Shown one piece after another: positions 1-6,447 of a stretch of DNA of 15,258 nt (position 1 is the first letter of the stretch; every line of letters starts with the position of its first letter). Source of the DNA: a bacterium UBP2_UBA5202 (GTDB lineage: Bacteria; Edwardsbacteria; AC1; EtOH8); NCBI GenBank assembly GCA_002412795.1, contig DHVS01000015.1, positions 1 to 15,258 on the forward strand. Reading direction: 5' to 3'. The notes below the pieces were generated by a model. The model was not told where the DNA came from. It ran no database searches and was given only the letters and a program-made list of their open reading frames with translations. Made by a program: the position numbers and the translations under genes.

Positions 1-41
1 CTCCCGTTACCATATAAGAAGGGGAGAAAGGGGTTGAGTTC

Positions 42-77
42 CGTTTTGACAACGTTTTAGAGAATTATCAGAATAAT
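42..77 (+). promoter_or_regulatory. Likely promoter and operator of the toxin-antitoxin pair
   Basis: TTGACA (46-51) is a perfect -35 hexamer. Seventeen bases later CAGAAT (69-74) matches four of six -10 positions. Transcription would start near 81, after the ATG at 76, which supports the later antitoxin start at 106. Two features could be operator sites: direct CGTTTT repeats at 42-47 and 53-58, eleven bases apart (about one helical turn), and an ATTAT/ATAAT inverted repeat (64-68, 73-77) over the -10. Phd/YefM antitoxins usually repress their own promoter, so autoregulation here is plausible but inferred. Confidence 0.5.
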
Positions 78-105
78 GCATACTATAAAACAAAGGACGA
101 CGCCC

Positions 106-378
106 ATGCCAATGATAAAACCGATATCCGACCTCAGGAACAAGGCCAACCAAATTTCAAAGATCGCCCACAGCACCGGCCAGCCGATCTTCATCACCAA
201 GAACGGGGAGGGCGACATGGTGGTGATGTCCCTGGCCCATTACGGGGACATTCAGCGCAAGCTGGAGCTGTACGGAAAGCTGGCCATGGCCCAGGCCCAA
301 AAAGCCGGGGGCGACCAGGGCCGGGAGCTTTCCCTGGTAATGAAGGACCTGCGTCGGAAGCTGAATGAAAAGGCGTAG
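106..378 (+). CDS. Phd/YefM-family antitoxin
   Basis: This is the antitoxin of a type II toxin-antitoxin pair. It should bind and neutralise the ParE-like toxin encoded next to it and repress their shared promoter. The protein is 90 residues from the start I chose. Its N-terminal half is typical of Phd/YefM: a short strand and helix starting MPMIKPISDL, then a strand pair in which PIFITKNG leads into VVMSLAHY. The charged C-terminal tail would be the toxin-binding part. I place the start at 106 and not at the in-frame ATG at 76, because AAAGGA (92-97) lies eight bases before 106 and the likely transcription start falls after 76. The ATG at 112 is a further possibility. The stop lies inside the toxin gene (14-base overlap), the usual arrangement for such pairs. 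Confidence 0.88.
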   Translation: MPMIKPISDLRNKANQISKIAHSTGQPIFITKNGEGDMVVMSLAHYGDIQRKLELYGKLAMAQAQKAGGDQGRELSLVMKDLRRKLNEKA

Positions 379-676
379 TCATAATGTCCGCCTGCTGCGG
401 GCGGCCGAGCAGGACCTGACCGAGGCGGTGATGTATGTGATGGCCGAGAGCCCGGCCTTGGCTCGGGCCTTGGCCGAAAGAATGGAGAAACAGCTGGCCT
501 TGCTGTCCGGCCAGCCGTTAATGGGCAAAACGCCCGGCGATGCCAAGCTGGCGGGGATGGGGTACCGGTATATCGTGGTCAGGAATTATTTGGTGTTTTA
601 TACGGTGGAGGAGAATGATGTGCTGGTGCACCGGATAATTCACGGAGCCAGGGATTATTTGAATATATTGCAGTAA
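365..676 (+). CDS. RelE/ParE-family toxin
   Basis: This is the toxin of the pair, 103 residues, normal for the RelE/ParE superfamily. Family features visible: an N-terminal helix rich in Ala, Glu and Asp (RAAEQDLTEAVMYV, about 12-25), a loop with PLMGKTPGD (51-59), then the C-terminal sheet with YRYIVVRNY (68-75), LVFY (76-79) and VHRIIHGARDY (88-98). The R-x-x-x-Y and H-G-A-R-D-Y signatures fit ParE-like members better than mRNA-cleaving RelE, which carries other catalytic residues. The target (gyrase in characterised ParE proteins, ribosomal mRNA in RelE) cannot be settled from sequence. The gene begins inside the antitoxin gene behind GGAAG (356-360), so the two are translationally coupled. 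A strong terminator follows directly. Confidence 0.88.
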   Translation: MKRRSHNVRLLRAAEQDLTEAVMYVMAESPALARALAERMEKQLALLSGQPLMGKTPGDAKLAGMGYRYIVVRNYLVFYTVEENDVLVHRIIHGARDYLNILQ

Positions 677-686
677 TAAATATCTT

Positions 687-726
687 GTAAAAGAGCCGCC
701 CAGTAATTACTGGACGGCTCTTTTAC
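687..726. terminator. Bidirectional Rho-independent terminator
   Basis: The 40 bases form an inverted repeat with 20-base arms and one mismatch (C699 against A714), centred on AATT at 705-708. The stem carries GAGCCG/CGGCTC, flanked by A and T runs on both sides, so it can stop transcription in both directions. It lies 10 bases after the toxin stop and 9 bases before the end of the convergent lipoprotein gene, as expected for a shared terminator. Confidence 0.9.
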
Positions 727-735
727 TTGGTTTAA

Positions 736-1425
736 TCAACTTTTACTTTTCATTATTTTACCACTGACTAGTTTACTAATATGATGTATCATTGCATTAC
801 TGGAAGAATCACTTGTGGTCCACAACCCGTCGATTTTTTTAAACTTAAGCTTACCGCCAATCGGGGTAGGTAACCTTATTATAGAACCTTCCAGAAACGC
901 CTCGGTTTTTTCATTATTGAAACCTACACGAGATAATTCAAATATGCCAGGGGCATCGGGATATACATCAAAAAAAACAAAACAGGTTTTATATAATGGT
1001 GCAAGGTCTGATTTCTTAACCATGGTTTTAAGCAAATACGACTGGTAGGAAGGTTTGATAATAATAAAAACAATATAAGAATTATGTGATTTAATTGTAA
1101 ATTTATCTTCAAGATGTACCTTATACGCTTGTTTTACAAACCAGTCAGTTTCAATTTTGCTCAACGTCGGGTTATTTTTATTAAGTTCTTCATGATTGGA
1201 TATGATTCGTTCTAACATCAATGTGTCCATACCCCATCCTATGGAATCTACAATAAATATTTGATAATGTTTAAACTCCTCAGATTTGGGAATAGCATCA
1301 AAGATGCTGTTAAAAAAGGCGTTATATACCTCATATTCTTCCGGTTGGATTTCAATCTTTGGATACTTTGTTGGCTTTGGTGAACAGCTTAGAGCGAAAA
1401 CCAGCAAAAACAATAGGTATCTCAT
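736..1425 (-). CDS. AT-rich putative lipoprotein, unknown function
   Basis: I do not recognise the family. From the start at 1425 it is 229 residues. A short hydrophobic signal (MRYLLFLLVFALSC) ends in a plausible lipobox with Cys14, so it is probably a membrane-anchored lipoprotein facing the periplasm or outer membrane. The mature part is mixed alpha/beta with no motif I can name. I chose 1425 over the in-frame ATG at 1449 because AAGGA lies seven bases upstream of 1425 and because the shorter form gives a normal signal peptide. It lies 30 bases after the M1 peptidase gene on the same strand, so it may be cotranscribed, and ends at the shared terminator. Base composition is very unlike its neighbour: bases 1081-1140 contain 14 G or C of 60, whereas 2221-2280 in the peptidase gene contain 42 of 60. 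Recent acquisition is inferred. Confidence 0.75.
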   Translation of the reverse strand: MRYLLFLLVFALSCSPKPTKYPKIEIQPEEYEVYNAFFNSIFDAIPKSEEFKHYQIFIVDSIGWGMDTLMLERIISNHEELNKNNPTLSKIETDWFVKQAYKVHLEDKFTIKSHNSYIVFIIIKPSYQSYLLKTMVKKSDLAPLYKTCFVFFDVYPDAPGIFELSRVGFNNEKTEAFLEGSIIRLPTPIGGKLKFKKIDGLWTTSDSSSNAMIHHISKLVSGKIMKSKS

Positions 1426-1455
1426 ATATTTTTCCTTAATTAATTGCATCGGAGA

Positions 1456-4287
1456 TCACATCTTCATGCTAAACGACCCGCCCAGGCCCACCTTCCACCT
1501 CTTCCAGTCGAACCGCTTCTCCCCCTCCAGCGGACGGTTGATCCACAGCGGGTAGATGGCCCGCACCGGGCCCAGGGAGATGGTCACACCGGCGTCGGCG
1601 TACAGGTACTTAGCCTTCATCTCCTGCCAGTTGTCCTTGACAGAGCCCACATCTCCGAACACCGAGGCAAAGCCCGGCCAGATCGGGACCGAGAGGTTGG
1701 CGCTTATGGCCGCGTTGCCGTGCAGGTGTCTTCCATAATAGCCCGGCAGGTTGGCCCCGCCGTCAATATGGTAATGCTCCTGGGCCGAGAACCCGCCCTT
1801 GTAGGATACGATCATGTCATCCAGGCCCTTGGACTTGAAGGCTCCGGACAAGAAGTACTGCTCCTGGCTGGGCGCATTGCCCTGGATATTCCCGGCAAAG
1901 AGCCGCAGTCTGGGCCTCAGCCATTTGTGGAAATAAAAGCTGTTCTTGTATTCCAGCTCGGCCCGCAAAAAGTTCTTAATGTCCCAGGCCGGTTCGGCCA
2001 CATAGCCCAGGGTGGCTGCCAGCCGGAGGTCGGAGGCCACACAGGGATTGGATGTGCTGTAGCCCCTTTCCCCGGTCAGCATGAAGATCTTGGCCGGAAT
2101 GATGTCCCGGGCGTCCCAGAACCGGTAACCATAGTCCACCATCTGGCTGTATTCCAGCTTCAGGTCGAAGCGCTCGGTGGGGCCCTGCATCAGGTACTTT
2201 CCCCAAGTGCGCTTCAAACCTAGGCTGGCCCAGCGCAGGTCAAAGGCCTTGCCGCCCGAGGCATAGATCCGGGGAGGGCGGGGGAGGTCGGTGACCGGTG
2301 TCTGGTAATCGGCCGAAAAGCTGACCTGCTTTGTTCCAAAACTGTAATATGGAGAAAAGGTCCACTGGTGTTTTCCCACCATGGGATCGCCGTCAATCAA
2401 ATATGCGCCGTGGGACATCACCCCCAGCCTAAACCCGTTGACCGCGTCGTACCAGGGCAGGGGGAAGGCGAAGACCTGATAGGCTTCAAAGTCCGGGACC
2501 CTGGGGAAGATACTGAAGCTTATCTTTCGGGGCCAGCGGTTGTTCCAGCGGTTCGGTTCCAGGATGGTCCGGTCATTGTCCAGAGCCGCCCATTGCAGCT
2601 TGCCTTCCATCTGAAGGTAGAAGGAGGTGTCGGGGCGCTGGGCGTTCCAGTCAAGAAAGTAAGATTTCCCGGCTTCATCCAATGCCTCAAACTTGACCGG
2701 TAATTTGAAGTCCCCCCGGCGGGAAAGCTTGAACAGGTAGGTGTTTCCCGGCGTCTCTATCCGGGCCGCCTTGGTTATGGAATAGTCAACCGGGGTTGAA
2801 TTGCCCAGCCAGGCCTGAAGATGCGGACTGACGCTTTTCCCGGAGACGGAGTCCATCACCGTCATGAAATCTTTGACCGTGACGTGCTTGAACTTGAACT
2901 TACGGTAATAGGCCTGCATGGCGGCGTCAAAAGTGCTGTCGCCCAAAAACCCTTTTAGCCACCACATCATCATGGCCGGTTTCTTGTAGGCGGTGACGGC
3001 GTACGATGTCTGTTCATTGACCAGCGAAGCCTTGGTGCTGATGGGCTGTTCCATCCGGTTGGAGGCATACAGGTAACAGAGGAAATATCCGATATACCGG
3101 TCGGACAACTCGGGAAGCATCTTCTGCAAAAATTTATTGGAAAGCATGTTCCCTTTGGGGCCGTACTTTTCCTCGAAATACCGTTCCTCGGAAAAGCTGT
3201 TGATCCCCTCGTCCAGCCAGGCCTCGTCCATCTCGTTGTTCCCCAGAATGCCGTAGAACCACTGGTGGCCTATCTCGTGCATCACCACGTTCTCCAGCAG
3301 CCGGCTAACCTTGTCCTCGCCCGAGGAGATGATCACCAGATTGGGGTACTCCATGCCGCCGCCGGCCGCCATGTCGCCGTCGCAGACCGTCAAAGTGGAA
3401 TAGGGGTATTCCCCGTACCATTTCCCGTAGTAGTCCAGGGCGTCCTTGGTATACTGCATTACGTTGGCCCATTTTTCCCTGTTCTTGGGCAGGCAGAGCA
3501 CCTTGATCTCCACCCCATGGTGCGTCTTAGTGGTATCCAGATATGAGGTGTCGGCGCACCAGGCAAAATCGTGGACATCGTCGGCGTAGAAGAAACGGTA
3601 GGAGCCGCTGTCTCCCGGCTGGTCCAGCGAATCATAGGGATTAACCAGTTCGATGCCGGTGGCCCCTATCTTCATATTCTTGGGGACTGTCAGGCCCACG
3701 TCAAAACTGCCGTAATCCCCGTAGAATTCGCCGGTGTAGTGGTAGCTGCCGGCATGCCAGCCTTTGTCATCATAGACAGCGATCTTGGGATACCACTGGG
3801 AGATTTCGTAGTGAACGCCCCGGTGCCCCAGCCGGGAAAAGAACTTCGGGATCTTGACCTTATAATCCATCAAGAATTCCAGGGAATCGCCCGGGGTCAG
3901 AGGAACATTCAGCGGCACTCTGATCTGGGTCAGGTCCGGGCCGTATTCGTAGCTCAAGGCCTGGCCGGCGGCGGCCAGTTGGTGGAGTTCGATGTAACCA
4001 CGGTCTTTGGGCTTACTGCGCCAGAATTTGTAATCACCCGCTTTCCGGGCTTCCCGGGCAAAGTCGGTGTTGCGGTCCCGGTAGGCGTTGGGATAAAGGT
4101 GGAACCAGACGAACCTCAGGGTGTCCGGTGAATTGTTGAAGTAGCGCAAGGTCTGGCTGGCATGCAAAAAATGATCTACCGTGTCCAGCCGGACTTCTAT
4201 CTGATAGGCCACCCGCTGCTGCCAGGCCCAAAGGTTCAAAGGCCAGAAGCAGAGAGCTATCAGTGCCAGAGACAAAACTTTTTTCAT
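1456..4287 (-). CDS. M1-family metallopeptidase with C-terminal barrel-like domain
   Basis: A 943-residue exported zinc peptidase. Residues 1-22 form a signal peptide. The M1 (gluzincin) catalytic domain shows the exopeptidase-type motif GGGMEYP (309-315), the zinc motif HEIGH (337-341) and the third ligand Glu360 in WLDEG, exactly 18 residues after the second His, as the family requires. Tyr434 in AYKKPA is the likely transition-state Tyr. The M1 part ends near residue 500, followed by a beta-rich linker. From about 600 to the end the sequence looks like alternating amphipathic strands. The LPGYYGRHLHGN segment (847-858) followed by ANLSVPI, and the ending YADAGVTISLGPVRAIYPL...VGLGGSF, resemble Omp85/BamA-type barrels. 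This suggests a peptidase held at the outer membrane by its own barrel; which side it faces is unknown. GGAGG (4292-4296) lies before the ATG. An upstream promoter is annotated separately. Confidence 0.85.
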   Translation of the reverse strand: MKKVLSLALIALCFWPLNLWAWQQRVAYQIEVRLDTVDHFLHASQTLRYFNNSPDTLRFVWFHLYPNAYRDRNTDFAREARKAGDYKFWRSKPKDRGYIELHQLAAAGQALSYEYGPDLTQIRVPLNVPLTPGDSLEFLMDYKVKIPKFFSRLGHRGVHYEISQWYPKIAVYDDKGWHAGSYHYTGEFYGDYGSFDVGLTVPKNMKIGATGIELVNPYDSLDQPGDSGSYRFFYADDVHDFAWCADTSYLDTTKTHHGVEIKVLCLPKNREKWANVMQYTKDALDYYGKWYGEYPYSTLTVCDGDMAAGGGMEYPNLVIISSGEDKVSRLLENVVMHEIGHQWFYGILGNNEMDEAWLDEGINSFSEERYFEEKYGPKGNMLSNKFLQKMLPELSDRYIGYFLCYLYASNRMEQPISTKASLVNEQTSYAVTAYKKPAMMMWWLKGFLGDSTFDAAMQAYYRKFKFKHVTVKDFMTVMDSVSGKSVSPHLQAWLGNSTPVDYSITKAARIETPGNTYLFKLSRRGDFKLPVKFEALDEAGKSYFLDWNAQRPDTSFYLQMEGKLQWAALDNDRTILEPNRWNNRWPRKISFSIFPRVPDFEAYQVFAFPLPWYDAVNGFRLGVMSHGAYLIDGDPMVGKHQWTFSPYYSFGTKQVSFSADYQTPVTDLPRPPRIYASGGKAFDLRWASLGLKRTWGKYLMQGPTERFDLKLEYSQMVDYGYRFWDARDIIPAKIFMLTGERGYSTSNPCVASDLRLAATLGYVAEPAWDIKNFLRAELEYKNSFYFHKWLRPRLRLFAGNIQGNAPSQEQYFLSGAFKSKGLDDMIVSYKGGFSAQEHYHIDGGANLPGYYGRHLHGNAAISANLSVPIWPGFASVFGDVGSVKDNWQEMKAKYLYADAGVTISLGPVRAIYPLWINRPLEGEKRFDWKRWKVGLGGSFSMKM

Positions 4288-4321
4288 AAAACCTCCATTG
4301 GTAAGAGGTGGGTTTGATATG

Positions 4322-4349
4322 ATGATAGTACTTCAGCAGTTCAGCGCAA
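4322..4349 (-). promoter_or_regulatory. Possible promoter for the M1 peptidase gene
   Basis: On the minus strand TTGCGC (complement of 4344-4349) is followed after 16 bases by TATCAT (complement of 4322-4327), five of six matches to the -10 consensus. Transcription would begin near 4315, leaving a leader of roughly 28 bases that contains the GGAGG ribosome site. It is based on hexamer matches alone. Confidence 0.4.
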
Positions 4350-4364
4350 GCAAACAAATAGCTA

Positions 4365-4445
4365 TTTATTAGGAATCCATGAACCCATGAATACTAACAA
4401 CTGAAAACCCAGAAAAATTTCTGCATTCCTGGTTTCCTTATAAAA
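4365..4445. repeat. 81-base intergenic repeat, copy 1
   Basis: This matches the copy at 4934-5014 in the same orientation: equal length, no gaps, 72 of 81 positions identical by my alignment, the first 33 and last 21 bases being invariant. The ends are imperfect inverted repeats: TTATTAGGAATCCATGAA and the complement of the other end, TTATAAGGAAACCAGGAA, agree at 15 of 18 positions. Read on the minus strand it can fold GGAAACC on GGTTTTC with one G-U pair, enclosing CAGAAA/TTTCTG. It begins three bases after the stop of the PH-like gene and occupies the space before the M1 promoter. It contains no ORF. It could be a small mobile palindromic element or a 3' RNA structure. Confidence 0.85.
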
Positions 4446-4448
4446 CAA

Positions 4449-4892
4449 TTAATAATCATAGGAGATCCTTTTCTTGAGATGCAGCAACACTTCTTCCCGG
4501 TGCTTTCCGAACTGCAGGTACAGCCCCCGGAAGTTCTCCAGCCAGGTCTTGTTCACGAAGGGCGAGACCAGCACCCCGGTGCGGTCTGGATAATAGCTCT
4601 TGATCTGTTCCCAGGTCCGTGACTGAACCACGCCGCCCCTCTTCTGGGAGATCCCCTTTTCATCGAAGCGGTAGCTGGTCTTGAAAAAGAACGGCAGTTC
4701 GGATGAGACGATCAGCAGAAAGGCCAGGCCCACCCATAACCACGGTTGCCAGGGCTGCATCCAGAAATAGACCAGCAGGCAGGTCACCACCGGCGCCAAA
4801 ACCGCTATCACGGCCCGTTTGGGGGATTCGGCCAAGGGATGGACCGTCCATTCAAATATTACGGCTGGTTCAGAAACTTGTTCCGGGCTCAT
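4449..4892 (-). CDS. Membrane protein with bacterial PH-like domain
   Basis: A 147-residue protein. Two hydrophobic segments (roughly 27-46 and 52-71, separated by QPWQPW) form a membrane hairpin. A beta-rich C-terminal half follows: YRFDEKGISQKRGG, then RTWEQIKSYYPDRTGVLVSP, then GLYLQFGKHREEVLLHLKKRI. Two short membrane helices followed by a strand with xxDEKGI, a W-x-x-I strand and a final amphipathic helix match bacterial PH-like proteins of the YcxB/bPH kind; assignment is by architecture and not firm. Function is unknown. A clear AAGGAG sits before the ATG. The gene is isolated, with an 81-base repeat copy on each side, the left one starting three bases after its stop. A second protein of similar layout lies at 10675-11187, but the two do not look like close paralogues. 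Confidence 0.7.
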   Translation of the reverse strand: MSPEQVSEPAVIFEWTVHPLAESPKRAVIAVLAPVVTCLLVYFWMQPWQPWLWVGLAFLLIVSSELPFFFKTSYRFDEKGISQKRGGVVQSRTWEQIKSYYPDRTGVLVSPFVNKTWLENFRGLYLQFGKHREEVLLHLKKRISYDY

Positions 4893-4933
4893 TCTTCTCC
4901 TTTTATTATGAGGGGCAATAAATAAGTGCCATT

Positions 4934-5014
4934 TTTATTAGGAATCCATGAACCCATGAATACTAAACATTGGAAACCCTGATAGATTCCTGTATTCCTG
5001 GTTTCCTTATAAAA
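4934..5014. repeat. 81-base intergenic repeat, copy 2
   Basis: Second copy of the repeat at 4365-4445, same orientation. Here the minus-strand RNA pairs GGAAACC (complement of 5000-5006) with GGTTTCC (complement of 4972-4978) perfectly; the corresponding pair in copy 1 contains a G-U wobble. Like the first copy it lies 3' of a minus-strand gene (the DUF4416 gene ends at 5044). The remaining bases of this gap (4893-4933, 5015-5043) show only the ribosome site of the PH-like gene. Confidence 0.85.
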
Positions 5015-5043
5015 GCAATCCGGTGTATTCTGCTGTTGTGCAA

Positions 5044-5592
5044 TCAACGAATAACTTCGGTTAATAGCTGGCTGCGGTAATCTTGTTTCAATGTTTCAAA
5101 GTATTTCAGGGCTTCGGGGCTTTGGTAATCGGGGTAGGTCCACTCCAGGGGCTTAAAGCCGTCGCCCTTGTAGACCAGGGTGGTCTCGGCAAAGATCCCT
5201 TTGTCCAGGTGGATTCGGTGGGAGAAATCCTTGCAGAAGGCCAGCACCAGGCGGGATTCGTTAATGTACCCGGGGTCGATGTTCACTATCCGGCCCTGGG
5301 ACTCGGCCTCCCGGCTGTATTCATCCTCCAGTTCGTTGGCCAACAGTTTGAACTCGGCCAGCCGGTCCGGGCTTTGCAGGCGGTGCAGGCTCCACCAGGT
5401 GCGGTAGAGGTTATGACCCATCTCCTTTTGGTAGTAATCGGTGAAGCCGTCAAATTCCAGCACCGGGCTCTTGCGGTCGATGAAATCGAACTTGCTCTGA
5501 AGGGCCCGTTCCAGGTCCCACAGGCTGACCAGGCCGTTGTAGATCAGGCCCAGGAAATATTTTACCGGTTGGGGTGGTTGGGGAAGGGACAT
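5044..5592 (-). CDS. DUF4416 family protein
   Basis: This 182-residue protein matches DUF4416 along its length. Recognisable family stretches are VKYFLGLIY near the N-terminus (10-18), a segment with FTDYYQKEMG (about 50-59), and the core GRIVNIDPGYIN followed by LVLAFCKDFSHRIHLDKGIF and ending in WTYPDY. The family is uncharacterised and I cannot assign a role; the conserved acidic, Tyr and His positions would suit an enzyme or ligand-binding protein. It is predicted cytoplasmic, with no signal or membrane segment. A stop codon lies two codons upstream in frame, so the ATG at 5592 is the first possible start. No Shine-Dalgarno sequence precedes it; the upstream DNA is the end of the MITE-like element only ten bases away. 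An 81-base repeat copy lies 29 bases past the stop. Confidence 0.85.
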   Translation of the reverse strand: MSLPQPPQPVKYFLGLIYNGLVSLWDLERALQSKFDFIDRKSPVLEFDGFTDYYQKEMGHNLYRTWWSLHRLQSPDRLAEFKLLANELEDEYSREAESQGRIVNIDPGYINESRLVLAFCKDFSHRIHLDKGIFAETTLVYKGDGFKPLEWTYPDYQSPEALKYFETLKQDYRSQLLTEVIR

Positions 5593-5602
5593 AGGCTAAA
5601 AT

Positions 5603-5775
5603 GTCATTCTGAGGAGTTCATATATCTATTGCTATCGAAGAATCTCACCAAGCGCTTAAGGTTGTTGGTAATCCATAGGTACAATGTTTTAGGCCGATAG
5701 GACATTATGCAGACATAGCAAGTTATCATAGGATGATTCTTCGAAAGCATGGCAGGGGGTAAGTCTCAGAATGAC
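5603..5775. mobile_element. MITE-like palindromic element without ORF
   Basis: Perfect 11-base terminal inverted repeats GTCATTCTGAG (5603-5613) and CTCAGAATGAC (5765-5775) enclose a second, inner inverted repeat TCGAAGAATC (5635-5644) / GATTCTTCGA (5735-5744). The inner arms extend outward: TGCT and AGCA flank them, one mismatch apart. The roughly 90-base core has a small AATGT/ACATT pair (5683-5687, 5702-5706) and an AAGCGCTT palindrome (5650-5657) but no coding potential. GTCATTCTGAG ends with an inner GAAGAATC arm are a design I recognise from non-autonomous elements scattered in many environmental genomes; the family name and the driving transposase are unknown to me. I see no clear target duplication. 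Confidence 0.6.
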
Positions 5776-5781
5776 GGGGAG

Positions 5782-6447
5782 TCAGCCCTGGCAGGTCCTT
5801 ATGCAAACCCCGCAGATGTACTGGTTTATTCCCGGGCGGCGGGAGAACTCCTTCAATTTAGCGATGCACTTGGGTTTGTCATAGCCCTGTTCGGTGATGG
5901 CCCCGGCCGGGCAGGCCGTTATGCAGCACTTACAGGCGCCGCATTCGCCCTTGACCGGTGAGCCGGGCTCCAGCGGCAGGTCGGTCAGCACGCTGACCAG
6001 GCGCAGCCTGGCCCGGTGTACCGGATGGATGAACAGGGCCGACCTGCCGATCCAGCCCAGCCCGGCCTGCACCGCCAGCGCCTTGTGGGACAGGTGCCCC
6101 AGGTGGTTTTCCCAGTCCACCGTTTGGGAGGCGGGGATGGGCAGGGCCTTAAAGCCTTTTTGCTGAATGTAAAATCCGAACGCCGTTGCGGCCCGGTCCA
6201 AAGCGTCATTGGCTGTCTGGTAATGGTACTTGTAGAGAAACGTCGGTTGGTCAACGATATCATCGATCACCGGGTCCGACAGCCTGATGCCGGCCACTAT
6301 TCCGTACTTCAAACCCTTGGCCGGACCTTCCAGCTGGGGATGAAAGGTCTGGCGCACCGGTTCCAGTTCAGCCACTCCCAGCACCGACATGCCCAGGGAT
6401 GCGGACAGGTCATTAAGTTCTTTGGTATATTTCTGAGCGCCGGTCAT
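5782..6447 (-). CDS. QueG-like protein with two 4Fe-4S clusters
   Basis: This resembles the N-terminal and ferredoxin parts of epoxyqueuosine reductase (QueG). The signature LGWIGRSALFIHP then RLVSVLTDLPLEPG leads into CGACKCCITACPAGAI, a complete C-x2-C-x2-C-x3-C-P cluster motif. A later Cys in KCIAKL and a final C-x2-C-x3-C (YICGVCIRTCQG) complete a second cluster. At 221 residues it is much shorter than QueG (about 380) and stops right after the last Cys, lacking the C-terminal HEAT-like part, so it is better called a QueG-related Fe-S protein of unknown substrate than QueG. I start it at 6447, where the ATG shares its A with the TGA of the DUF554 gene (TGATG, coupled translation); an in-frame ATG at 6480 would add 11 residues inside the neighbour. 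The stop lies six bases from the MITE-like element. Confidence 0.78.
   Translation of the reverse strand: MTGAQKYTKELNDLSASLGMSVLGVAELEPVRQTFHPQLEGPAKGLKYGIVAGIRLSDPVIDDIVDQPTFLYKYHYQTANDALDRAATAFGFYIQQKGFKALPIPASQTVDWENHLGHLSHKALAVQAGLGWIGRSALFIHPVHRARLRLVSVLTDLPLEPGSPVKGECGACKCCITACPAGAITEQGYDKPKCIAKLKEFSRRPGINQYICGVCIRTCQG

Noticed and set aside
76..105. Antitoxin start at the ATG at 76
   Set aside because: The likely transcription start lies after it, and a good ribosome site serves the ATG at 106.
736..1425. AT-rich lipoprotein as a prophage or restriction-type gene
   Set aside because: No phage, integrase or DNA-processing motif and a clear signal peptide; composition alone does not show the source.
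1444..2223. 259-residue open frame on the plus strand
   Set aside because: It is antisense to the M1 peptidase gene, whose family motifs and length make it the real gene; the plus-strand product has no recognisable domain.
3571..4131. 186-residue open frame on the plus strand, antisense to the peptidase N-terminal region
   Set aside because: No plausible start signal or domain; it is the complement of the M1 catalytic region.
4365..5014. CRISPR array from the two 81-base repeats
   Set aside because: Only two copies, far too long and 488 bases apart, with a gene between them; no spacers or cas genes.
5645..5734. Small RNA gene in the core of the MITE-like element
   Set aside because: There are only weak palindromes and no promoter or terminator pair that I could support.
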